64,000 nt of DNA from Saccharum officinarum (Eukaryota > Streptophyta > Magnoliopsida > Poales > Poaceae). Shown here piece by piece: positions 33,538 through 44,339 of the stretch. Location: positions 2,157,478-2,221,477 of the forward strand of contig CM036209.1 of NCBI GenBank assembly GCA_020631735.1, written 5' to 3'. The position numbers were made by a program, and so were the translations under genes. Within the stretch, counting starts at the first letter, position 1; each line of letters begins with the position of its first letter. The notes beneath the pieces were generated by a model. That model searched no databases. It was not told the origin of the DNA and saw only the letters and a program-made list of their open reading frames with translations.

Positions 33538-35390
33538 TCAAAGCCCAAGTTTGGTTTTGGTAATTAATGACACCAAGTTGCTAATGCCATGTGTTAAGTG
33601 TTTTGAGTTAGGCATAAGCAACACATGTGATGAAGGTGCATGTGGCAAGGAGTGGTGGCCACAAGATCACAAAGAGATGGTGCATGGACATGAAATGACG
33701 ATCATGAAGTAATGCACATAAAATGATGGACATGGTGATCAAGTAGAGGAGAAGGATCTAAGAGCGCAAGACAAAGGTATAACCATAGGGTTTTCCTTTT
33801 GCCGGTCTAAGATGAGTAGAGAAGTGATTGACCGGGTTTAGGATACATAGCCAACTATCAAGAGGGGCAATCACGGTTAGCTCGGGAATCAAGTGCCACT
33901 AGATCAATGTCTTGAGCATATGCATTAGGATATAGTTGAGAGCTAACATAATGCCTTGAAAAATGTTTGTGAAATGCTAACATACATGCACATGGTGGTG
34001 TACACTTGGTGGTGTTAGCACATTTGCGAAGTCGGAGAAGAAACGGAGGCGAACGGTGGTCACTGTGGTGACCGGACGCTGCTCCGGACGCGGTCATGGT
34101 TTGACCGGACGCGTCCGGTCAGTTCTTCACTGCAGTCAGGCGCGCGAGTGTTAGGGTTTGCAACCGGTGCGTCCGGTCCCTCACGGAACCGGAGCGTCCG
34201 GTCAGGCACCTAGAGGAGCAGAGCTGGACGTAGAGCCAATCGGACGTGCAGCGCGTCCGGTCACGTGCGATCAGACGCGTCGGGTCACGGTGGGAGCTCT
34301 CTAGACTCCGACTGGACGTCGGGTGCAGCGCGTCCGGTCAAACGTTGAAGCGCGTCGCGTCCGGTCACGGTAATGGCTACTTCTAACGCGCACTGTTCTC
34401 ACTTGTCCTGTAGTGACTGGACGCGTCCTATCACCCTGACCGGTGCGTCCGGTCAGCACGTTTTGCACTGCGTCGTCCGATAACGGCTAGCTACGTACCC
34501 CTTCGCTTTAAATAGAAGTTGGCCGAGGTTTGACGGCAACTCTTGCACATTTTGAGACCTAGAGACATCCTTTGAGCTAGAGAACAACCCCTCCACCCAT
34601 CTATTTGCTTGGTTGCACATCTTGAGTGAGATTGAGTGAGATTCAAGTGCATTGCTTGAGAGTTGCATTCTAGAGGCACTTGATCTTCGTGTTGCTATGG
34701 ATTTCTTGTTACTTCTTCCGTGTTTCCCGACGACGCGTAGACGACGGCTTGGATCAGCGGAGGTGATTGAGCTCGCAATTGGAGATTGTTGGAGCCCTCG
34801 CAAGTTGTTGTAAGGGGTTCTTGATCCTTCTCGCAGGAGTTTATGAATTGGATACTCTAGTGGAGCTCGTGGCTTGGAGGATCCCATCTTGTGTGCGGTT
34901 GTGCGGTGCCCACCGAGGGCTCGACTCTTGATAGTCGATTAGCTCGCGAACCGACAAGTGGGTGTATCGCCACAACGGGGAGTAACTTGCCGGGAAGCAA
35001 GTGAACCTTGGTAAAAATCTTGTGTCATCTCTTTGCCGAGGATTTCTCTTGTGATTGCTAATTGTGATTGATTCTTCGAGTGCGTTACTTCTCTACATTG
35101 TTGGTATAAGAATCAAGTCACTTGCTCTTTAGTTTCTTGTACTAGTCCCAATAATGTTTGCTTAGTGTAGCCTTTATCACATAGGAGTAAGTAGCTTAGT
35201 GACTTAGTCTTGTTGGTGTGTATTAGAGATCATAGCCTTGTTTCACTAGAATTGTTTAGGTGGCTTGCATAGTGTAGTTGAGCTAGTGCTAGAATTAGCT
35301 TAGCCATCTTTTATACTAACGTGGTTGTTTAGGGAAACTTGTAGATTTTTAAATAGGCTATTCACCCCCTCTAGCCATTTGGACCCTACA
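33538..35390 (+). repeat. 3' LTR of truncated copia element, copy A
   Basis: Starts tcaaagcccaagtttgg directly after the polypurine tract (expected TG mutated to TC) and ends ccatttggaccctaCA. About 1.85 kb, with a palindrome array, a TATA box and a leader like the other Sirevirus LTRs here. It is immediately followed by gacgt of the LINE copy B. Confidence 0.8.
34065..34475. promoter_or_regulatory. Palindrome array in LTR of second copia family
   Basis: Repeated gaccggacgc / gcgtccggtca sites, including gaccggacgcgtccggtca at 34102-34120, end shortly before a TATA-like ctttaaataga near 34505. The motif is the same as in the first element although the surrounding LTR differs. Confidence 0.75.
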
Positions 35391-37324
35391 GACGTCTTGG
35401 ATGACGAGGCTCCTCTGGCATCGAGGCTCGACATCTTCCTCGTCCACCCCTCTGCGCCCAGCCTGTCGTCATCTCTTTCCCCCTCACCTCCCCCTTCTAC
35501 CCCTGGGGTCGGCTCGATGGGGCGTTCCAAGGCCCGTCGTTGGGCGGATGAGGACTCTGACACCGAGAGGTCACGGGTCAACTACCCAACCTCCTACCTC
35601 GACGCAATCTGCCAGGGGTCGCAGCTCTGGATATCGTCCTTGCTAGAGCGTGTCGAGCCATGCTGCATTGTCGGAGGTTCTCAGCGGCAGCATTGCTGCT
35701 GGGCGGGGCAAGCGCCCCTAGCTGAGGGAGCCAGGCCAGCCACCGTCGCCGCGAAGGCGCGTGCAACAGTGCAACTGTGTGCTGACGTTGTGTACGGGCA
35801 GCTCAACCGTAGGTCGCAGCCGAGCCATGGCTGTGCCCTCACCTGGTGCAAGGACTGCCTGCTCGGCCCGTGGAGGGCCGCGTCCCGGCCCGACAACGCC
35901 TCGGGCGTCGCGGACGGGGCTCCACTCACCAGCGAATCTCCGCTCCTGACGCCGACGGCTGGCGTGAGGTCTTGTCGCATGGGTCAGTTAGTGGTGCAGG
36001 CGGGGCACGCCCCGCTCGTCCTGCATCGGCTAGTCAGTGGCCCGCTACATGCTATCCGGCAGATCTACATGGGAAGTGCTTCAACTGTCTCTCCACCGCG
36101 CACAGGGTGGCAACATGTAAGCTGCCTCCAGGCTGCTTCCACTGAAAGGGGCTCCGACACCTCGCGCGGGACTGTAAGCAGCGATGGAAGGTGCCTCCTT
36201 CCATTTCCAGCATAGTTGGAGCTGTGCCGGGTGCGATTGCAGTTGTGCTGGTGCAGCTACGTGCAGCAGCGGTGGTGCGCCGACGGTGGAGACGTCGCAA
36301 ACGTCGACGCCGACCAAATGAGGACGACACTGTGGCGGCAACGAGCATCGCCACCGACAACCTCGGGCGGTCAGCTGGAGCCGCCCAAGCGACACCGGAC
36401 TACACACATGTGCGCCTACCGATCACGCCAGCAAGCCACCTCCTTCTACTGCCGCACTTTGCTTCCTCGAGCCCGACCCGCTTGCGTTGGCGATGTGCCT
36501 GAGCACGGGACCTCCCGCATTGGTCATCTCTTTTGACCCGATGCTGTAGGAGCTCGCCGCCGCACTCGTCGTAAGGCGTTCTCTGGAGGCCGCCTCTCCG
36601 GGGATTGCGGAGCTGTCTCCATCGCCGGCTGCTCCCTCGCCTTAGCCGCCGGTGCAGGAGCTGCCACAACTCATGCCTCCTCGGGCGGGACAGCTCGACG
36701 TTGAGGACAAGGACATGAAGCCCATGCCACGTGAGGCCGCTCGGCGTCTCGCACGGTTCACCGAGGAGGTGCTGATCAGGTGAGTGTCGCCGTTAATCGC
36801 TAGCCCGCCAAGACAGATGGTGGCAACCAGAAGGAACCCCCTGCCAAAACGGAGTAGACGGATCGCCGTTCAGCTGAGCTGCACATTCCGACCGCCAAGC
36901 GGGGCGAGGTGCTCCTCATGCAGAGGATGGGCTTCGCACCACCGGCAGCTCCAGTTTCATCCGCGTCGAAGCGAGCATACGACGACTTGTTCACAGGGAA
37001 ATTGACGTCAAGCGTAGTGGAGGCTCTAGATGCGTTGTTCCCGTCCGGCGACCAATGCTATGACTAGTAGAAGACTCTTCTTGGATGACGAAGTAGGGTC
37101 GCACGGCGAGCAGCTGAGCCGTCCAGCTCTGTAGGTTCTGAGTTGCTACTGGTTCGGTCGTATACTCTTGTATAATATCGAAGTTTGTATTAGTCGGCTA
37201 GGAAGGTCCGGTCGCAACTGTAAGACCTCCTAGGGTGCTCTTTACAAGAGTGTCGTGTGCATGTTTAAACTCTCCTTCTTAATTATAATGATACACAAAT
37301 CTTTTGCGTATTCAAGAAAAAAAA
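35391..37324 (+). pseudogene. LINE-like retroposon, 3' part, copy B
   Basis: Begins at gacgtcttggatgac, matching LINE position 15298 and lacking everything upstream. It encodes the same ORF1 region (CFNCLSTAHRVATC near 36080), now with frameshifts (for example near 35685) and a stop replacing a Cys codon of the second knuckle (tccactgaaag near 36137). The 3' UTR, poly(A) and the right target duplication (37325-37338) are kept. Confidence 0.8.
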
Positions 37325-37338
37325 GACGTGCTTGGTCT

Positions 37339-37457
37339 GGACAACGAGGCTGAGTGGCTGCAGCACCAGCTCGGCCTGCGGCCCGTCGACCACGCACCCA
37401 GCCTAGTGAGCGCCCCCGTGATGACCGCGCCCTCTGCCTTAGCCCCCTTGATGCTAT
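37339..37457 (-). pseudogene. ARF-GEF (BIG5/MIN7-like) exon 2, copy B
   Basis: Minus-strand acceptor TTGCAG at 37463-37458, then SIKGAKAEGAVITGAL. A one-base deletion, where copy A has the stop, shifts the frame before the AELVLQPLSL segment. The distal part beyond the LINE is not present in copy B. Confidence 0.7.
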
Positions 37458-37566
37458 CTGCAATGACACGAGCCCCACGCAGAGACCACCACAGCTCCCC
37501 ATCATCAGCCACCACGAGATCCCAATGCGCGGGAGGAGAGGGAGGAAAGGGGCCGCATGCACGCAC

Positions 37567-37681
37567 CGAGGTATGACTGGATGGAAAGCTGTAGCGCAGT
37601 GAACTTGCCACAGTTGGCGGCGCACTCCTTGAGCATGGCCTCGAAGGCCCGTGTAACGAACCTGCCCGTGGCGCCCGCCAT
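37567..37681 (-). pseudogene. ARF-GEF (BIG5/MIN7-like) exon 1, copy B
   Basis: ATG at 37681-37679 on the minus strand; the peptide is the same as copy A except for a few changes (AANCGKFTALQ instead of AAYRGKFAALQ). GT donor follows at 37566-37565. The leader upstream (37682-38326) is also duplicated. Confidence 0.7.
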
Positions 37682-38326
37682 GGCCGCGGATCTCAGCTCT
37701 AGCCACGGAGACGGGAGGAGGGGCAGAGTGGTTAGATCCGAGGAGGGGGTGTGGGCATGGGATGGAGAGGGCGCGAGATCTGAAGGAGGAGGAGACCGAG
37801 AGCCCCGCTGAAGGGAGCAGGGCTACGGATCGCACGAGGAAAGGGAGCAGGTGCCGCGCGGCGTTGTTTCCTTCTGCGGAGAAGAGGGCCCACTTGGCAG
37901 CGTGACTTCCCATGAGATCGCACATCGAACGGCAGAGCGATGTCCCAAACAATTGTCACACCATCTACTTGTCTTAGTTTTGTTCTTTTTAGTTGTAGGA
38001 CGTTGATTGATTCCCCCATTAGAATATTTACGGGAAAAAAAGTAGATTTGTGGACACACCGTCCACAGCCGTCTAGATTCTAGAGTCAGCAACAGACTTG
38101 TCAGGTACGTAGCCATGAATTATTATAATCTGTAAATTAAACCAGTATATTCAGGGACCAGCAGCAATATGATAACGAGATCAATACTCAGTCTGAGGAT
38201 TTATGAAGCCCTTCCCGGCCGTGCGATTATATTCCTGGCCTGCTCTTAATTAGTTTGAAGCACAGAGTAGCCAATCGAGATGGTCACTGACAACAATTGG
38301 ATTGGATCGATCGCGACAGACATCTA

Positions 38327-38556
38327 GGGGCTGTTTAGTTCCAAAAATTTTCCCAAAAAACTACATTAACGAATCTTTGGACACATGGATGTAGTATTAA
38401 ATATAGATAAAAAATAAAACTAATTACACAGCTTAGCTGTAAATCACGAGACGAATCTTTTAAGCCTAGTTAGTCCATGATTGGAAACTAATTACCAAAT
38501 AACAACAAAAATGCTACAGTGTTTTTTTGCAAAAAATTTTAGGAACTAAACAGGCC
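38327..38556. mobile_element. MITE (GGCTGTTTAGTTCC termini), copy B
   Basis: Counterpart of 18234-18463 with terminal repeats ggctgtttagttcc and ggaactaaacaggcc. Confidence 0.75.
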
Positions 38557-40036
38557 AGAGTGGAGAGGCAGCAGGAATTTTTAAAAATGCATATCTATCT
38601 CAACAGTTTTTTTATTCATATTCGAATCCATATTCTATTCGATGACGTACTCGTATCCCACAAAAAATCGATATTCAGCTAAGAGCATCTCCAAGCGTTC
38701 CCAATAATTTTTTTTTCAAAACCATAGAGTTTGCGACTCGCTAAAAATTGTTGAGAGCAATAAATAAGACCATCTCTAACAATTTTCAATAATATATTCA
38801 CTTCTTAAACGTAGAAGACAATTTTACATCAGGATTCATATACTATTTCTAAATTATTCTAAGTATTTTTATATATTATTTCTCTCTGATACATTTGCAT
38901 CAACAATCCTTTCCCACTCTTTATTCTTTCACATTTCACCTTTCACCTTTAGATTGGCCTATGGATACACACGTCTCACACACGCGAGTATATCCGTGCT
39001 ACCTCTATTTTTCCAAACGCGGAAAAATTGGAAGGTGGGATCGGAAACTATTGGAGATGAATTTTTCTATTTTTGCTAAAAATCCTAGATTGGAAGGCTT
39101 TATTAGGAACTCTCGGAGTATATCTGAAATCTATCTATATGCGTACCAGCATCAAGCACAGTAGCATTGTTCCTCAAAGAGAGCACATGTAGACACCAGT
39201 AATGCATAGACAGCTCGAGTTACTATTACTAACAATCTATATTAATGGAATTAATGCCCAGAGAAATAGTTTTTCACAAGCTAAGACATGTTTAATGATT
39301 AGCTTCGGCGACAGGGCCCTCCCGAAGAACCAGCAGCCTATATTAAGTTTTGAACTTCCATGCAACAGATGTTATATACATGGGCCCAAAAAACGAAGAA
39401 CCTATCACAGAAGTGCCAAACCAAATAGATTTTCATCATGGGCAGAGTCCAGAGAGTAAAGAGCATCTTTGTATGTTTCACTTTTCCTAACTTACAATTC
39501 TAAACCATGCAATATACTAAGCGTTTTTTTAGATGGTAGGAAGCAGGGTGAACTAGCATGAATTTTGAGTGGCGGCCTATCACTGATGGATCTCTATTAA
39601 GGTATATTTTCTTTGGAAACCCAGAATTTGAGGGGGGGCACGTGCCCCTGCTCCTTGTGTATTGGATCCGCCCCTTCTATTAGTAGACGATGTCATTCAA
39701 GGAACTTTTGTGCTCTTATGCCTCCTCTCTTTTAGTTGTGATGCCTCGTTCAGCACGATAGTGCAACTGCCTGTATGTACAATGTTGTCAGCCAATCAGG
39801 GCAGCATCAGGTTGGTCACACATCCACATCGACAAACTGTGAAACAAACACAGGGAAAGAAGAATCAGCTACATTGGAGTGTTCCTTTTGTTTTAGACAG
39901 ATGGAATAAACAAAACTATCCTGGGTCTCTACAGCTACATTTGAGTGATATATCTGGGGCCTATTAAGGGCTTTTCATGAACAAGAAACACAGACTGTAA
40001 AAATCGATTGCTGCCCTAAACTCGATTGCTGCTGCC
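38557..40036. other. AT-rich intergenic DNA, copy B
   Basis: Counterpart of 18464-20174 without the 19515 MITE. No gene seen. A short extra repeat, ctcgattgctgctgcccta, precedes the terminal exon near 40021. Confidence 0.4.
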
Positions 40037-40273
40037 CTAAAATCTGTCTTGGAAGGCAGAGTCACCACGTTTCCTTGCATCCAACATATCCCTCATCCGC
40101 TGTGTCCATTCTTGAAAAGATAGCTGCAGAATGGAGAATGATGCCGATTTCATAGATCCTACGAGACGGAAATATTGGAACCAGAATGCACTCATTTATT
40201 TTACCTCATTGCTCCCTTCGTCATCTCTGTAATGTGTTGTAAACAGGATCTGATGGATGGCAGTTAGGTCCAT
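40037..40273 (-). pseudogene. Last two exons of an unrecognised gene, copy B
   Basis: Exons 40273-40205 and 40123-40037 on the minus strand with intact GT and TGCAG signals. The final exon ends AFQDRF-stop (Glu in copy A). Preservation of both exons in both copies is the main support for former coding function. Upstream exons are absent. Confidence 0.5.
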
Positions 40274-40967
40274 TCTCACTTTTCGAGAAGTCAAATATTT
40301 TAAACTAGAGATATCACTCAAATGGAGTCACTTAAGAAAGTTTGATCAGCACAAATCCCATAGTGACTCTTTTTATGAGACGAAGGGAGTAGGCAATAGA
40401 CATTCCTTTTGGAAGTTTGAGGTGCCAGGATGGCTGGCCACGATGGCAAGGTATTTCGTCCATATTTGACGGCTCGCCGTGTACGAAGACACAGTTGCGA
40501 TACGTGTGGTGTAGCTCTGATGCTAGTAAGACTCACTCGCTAATGAGGAGTGTGGAAAATAATTAGAATGGCTTAAACCTTTAGACCATCGGCAATTATA
40601 TTTATTATATAGTCGGCATAATTGATACATATGTCCTAGGAGGACTTTTGATACATGACCGAGTAGGAATCTAAAGTCTATTATATTTATTTCTAATCGT
40701 AATAAGTATATATACTTCTAACATTCTATCTTAATAGCAGCGAGAGCAAAACAAAAGATTGTGTGACTAGATTTAAAGTCTTGTAGTACCGCCATATATT
40801 ATTCTATACCTCGCCATCATCAAAAGCATGTTTGAAATATGGTCAGGCATCTAGAACCACGCCTCTCTCCATTGGGAACTTTCAAATAGATTCGGGCGGA
40901 TTTCCCTTGAATGCTTGGTGATCGTTTCCTTCCTTGCACACACACACACCAGTTATTCAATCAGATG

Positions 40968-41261
40968 TTTTATTTATTTTCTGTGGCTTTTCTTTTTTCA
41001 GAGACCAGTTCAAACTACACAATTAAACTGGACCAAATCAATATAACCATCCCGATAGCTACGATGTGGTGTGTATTATTAATTACTCATTTTCTAACTT
41101 ATAGTGAATTTTTTTTGCGAAGTGTGTAAACTAGAGGGATACCTCACGCGTTGCTATGTAACTTTTTTAGAAATAAAATCCTTACATGTATGATTTAACA
41201 TACATGTTCTTACATCAATTCTTATCAAAATTGGGCAAGGCAATGAAAAACTAACAGAATT
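40968..41261. other. 294-bp segment unique to copy B
   Basis: AT-rich DNA occupying the place of the 1.43-kb GC-rich block of copy A. It contains agggatacctcacgcgttgc, resembling taaatacctcacgcattgc near 48240. Which of the two is ancestral is not clear. Confidence 0.5.
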
Positions 41262-42690
41262 AGATCGAATTATAAGATGATGGAACGACAGGACAAATAC
41301 TAGTAATAAATATATTTATACCTTCTATATATTTTTTAATATATTGAAATTAGTAATTGTGCTTAGTGGTGATGATGTGGATAACTTGCATTAAAGGATT
41401 GAAAGTTAGTGAGATGACATAACTATTAGTGAGAGATGAAGTGGATAGTTAGTGTGAGATGATGTAGATGTCTTGCATGTGGAGATAGAACTTGTAGTGA
41501 TGATTAGTTTATAAGAGATATAACTATAGTGCATTCTTTTTTTTGTTTTTTTTTTGCAAATCATAGTGCACACACTCGTACATATACATACACTTACCCT
41601 ATAAAGACAAGAACAATGCCACTAAATTCTAGAATAAATACATGAAAATGCGAGTACATGCGTCAAATCGAGGACTTGAGCCTTTTGATTGGTAGGTTCG
41701 ACCATAAGGAACCTAACCAACTAATAGTTCAGAAATTGTAATGCACTTTACTTTTGTTACAAGTAATTTTTTCTCATTTAGAGCAATTTTTTAAAAATAC
41801 ATTAATGACAAAATAACATCAACAAGTCCAAATAAAATTCACTATTAAAATATACTTTATGAAGAATTTAATAAAATTAAATTGGTGTTTATAGATGTTA
41901 ATGCACTTCTCCATAAACTTATCTAAAGTTAGAAGAAATTTGACTTAGGATAAAGCTAAAAGAATTGTAATTTGAAAAATATGCGTTGTAAATGAGATAT
42001 TTAAGTTAAGAAAGAGTTAAATAGGAATATATGTACATATTTTAATAAAATATGCAAATTTGGAATAAAAAATGCAAATTTTCTTGGTATACTTTAGAGT
42101 CCAAGTTTATATGGATTTTTGAAGGAAAATGAAAGATGGTCATATATGTAATAATCTAGTTTTCTTTGTGAGCGAATAGTTACTAATTTTTAATAATACC
42201 AAAATTTTAAAAAAAAATACAACATAATAAGCCATGGATTAATGGGTTTATTGTAGTGGAGAGAGATGGATGGGGATTGATTATTTGTATCAAACAGCCG
42301 TCAATATCATGAAAATGGCGTTGAGTAGACTTGTGGAGGGCATACTTCACTGCAGGCGACGAAAGCTAGCTATATTGGTCATACATGTCAATGTCATGCC
42401 ATATATAGAGAGGAAAAAGAAGTACGGTTAAGGTAAGTAGCCATGAAATTTTTAGAAGGTTTTTGCACCGTGGGAACGTGGAACGAGAAACAAGACCACG
42501 TTCTTCTATGTTTTCAGCTGTTAAAAGGACTCAGCACAAGAATCTAGTTTTCTTTGTGAGCGAATAGTTACTAATTTTTAATAATACCAAAATTTTATAA
42601 AAAAAATACAACATAATAAGCCATGGATTAATGGGTTTATTGTAGTGGAGAGAGATGGATGGGGATTGATTATTTGTATCAAACAGCCGT

Positions 42691-43218
42691 CAGGGCCGTA
42701 GCAGAGGAGGTGCGGCGGGTGCGACGCCCTAGTGCCCAACTTACTAAGGGGCCTAAACTCAGGTATGTATATCTCATATAATGTCCATTGTCCAACCTAA
42801 CAACGGCCTTATCACTCTATCCTGATATTGTCATTGCTCGTCAATTAACTCCTCTATATATATACCTTTATACAATTACATATTAGCACATACTCCCTCC
42901 ATCCCAAATTATAAATTATTCTAAGAATCTTGAACAGTCAATGCATCTTAAGTTTGACTAGAATTATAGAAAGAATTACAAAGATCTATGATATCAAATA
43001 GATATATTATGAAAATATAATTAACAAAGAATATAATAATACTTAGTTGGTATCATAAATATTATTATCTTATCATATAAATTGGTCAAACCTGAGATGC
43101 TTCTTAGAATGATTTATAATTTGAGACGGAGGAAGTTATAATAACAAATATATATGTAGCTATAAGGGCCCATTGTCAAGTTCGCCCTACGGCCTTTGAA
43201 AAAATAGAACCGGCCCTG
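42691..43218. mobile_element. Non-autonomous hAT element, TSD acagccgt
   Basis: 528 bp with ends cagggccg and cggccctg and a perfect 8-bp duplication acagccgt (42683-42690, 43219-43226). The empty site is visible in both units of copy A and in unit 1 of copy B. Ends and 8-bp duplication fit the hAT superfamily. No transposase frame. Confidence 0.9.
42893..43135. mobile_element. Stowaway-type MITE nested in the hAT element
   Basis: Starts ctccctccatcccaaattat after TA (42891-42892) and ends atttgagacggaggaag. About 243 bp of AT-rich inverted-repeat DNA, typical of Tc1/mariner Stowaway MITEs. The right end is slightly decayed. Confidence 0.8.
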
Positions 43219-43678
43219 ACAGCCGTCAATGTCATGAAAATGGCGTTGAGTAGACTTGTGGAGGGCATACTTCGCTGCAGGCGACGAAAGCTAGCTAGCT
43301 TGGTCATACATGTCAATGTCATGCCATATATAGAGAGGAAAAAGAAGTACGGTTAAGGTAAGTAGCCATGAAATTTTTAGAAGGTTTTTGCATCGTGGGA
43401 ATGTGGAACGAGAAACAAGACCACGTTCTTCTATGTTTTCAGCTGTTAAAGGACTCAGCACAAGAAAAATTGAAGGACTGAAAATGGCGACTAGAGGGAG
43501 GTGAATGAGAGCCGTAAATTTTCTCTCGAAATATTTTCGCCCGCTGTTCCAAAACACTACCAAACACAAGTGAGTTCTCGAAACTTATGAGAGTCTAAAG
43601 GTAGACCATAAGAAGCTTCAAAAGTCTCACACTAAGTTTGAACAAGCTCATTCCTCTCTAGTTGAAAAATATAAAAAC

Positions 43679-44296
43679 ATGCCAACTAATATTGAGAAAG
43701 CTAAAACTTGCAACATAGGTATATCATGTGATATAATTGATGAATCATTTTATAAGCCTATTGTTGTTGCTCCCACTAATCCTTCATGTAGCACATCTAC
43801 ATCATCCTCATCTAGTAGTGACGGTTTCACTTGTGACTCCACACTTATAGTTGAGAATGAAAATCTCAAGAAGGAGGTAAAAGAGCTCAATCACACCTTA
43901 GCCAAGACTTATGGTGGTGAGGATCGTTTGCTTATGTGCTTGGGTAGCCAAAGAGCTTCTCTCTACAAAGAGGGGTTGGGCTATAACCCCAAGAAAGGCA
44001 AGGCCGCTTTTGCTCCTCATAAGACTCGCTTTGTGAAGAACAATGGTAGCTATTGCAAAAGTTACAAGCAAGTTGGTCACATAGAGCAACATTGCATGAA
44101 CAAGAAATCCAATGCTAATGTATCCTCAATTAAGTTTGATTCTTTCTATATGCTTATCAAGGGTACAAATGGTGTTCATTCTAAGTTCATTGGTACACCA
44201 TGGATGGGCTCAAAGAAGAAAGTCATTTGGGTACCAAAGAGCTTGGTCACTAATCTTGGAGGACCCAAACAAGTTTGGGTACCTAAAAAGAATTGA
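43679..44296 (+). pseudogene. gag fragment of truncated copia, copy B
   Basis: 205 open codons, nearly identical to 25713-26330, with the same Cys-to-Tyr substitution in the CCHC knuckle. The N-terminal half of gag is missing in both copies. Confidence 0.8.
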
Positions 44297-44339
44297 TCTT
44301 GTCTTGTAGGTCAATTACAAAGCCAGAGGAAGGCATTGG

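Larger units (their letters stand above)
15298..35390. repeat. Direct segmental duplication, copy A
   Basis: From gacgtcttggatgacgagg at 15298 to the copia LTR end at 35390. The same order of sequences recurs from 35391 onwards, with divergence of a few percent by eye. Copy A is longer because it contains a 247-bp MITE, a 1.3-kb TIR element, a 1.4-kb GC-rich block and a 2.9-kb solo LTR absent from copy B. Shared disabling mutations in the LINE and copia frames show that the damage came first. Confidence 0.85.
25600..35390 (+). mobile_element. 5'-truncated Sirevirus-like copia element, copy A
   Basis: Begins abruptly within gag (about 25600) without a 5' LTR or PBS. It runs through protease, integrase, RT and RNase H to a polypurine tract and a 1.85-kb 3' LTR ending at 35390. 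The same 5' truncation point is present in copy B. It is a different family from the 1514-14980 element, though of the same lineage. A solo LTR splits it at 27750-30668. Confidence 0.85.
42152..43462. repeat. 387-bp tandem duplication, copy B, second unit split by hAT
   Basis: Counterpart of 24724-25497. Unit 1 covers about 42152-42539. Unit 2 begins near 42540, is interrupted at 42691-43226 and finishes near 43462. Confidence 0.8.
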
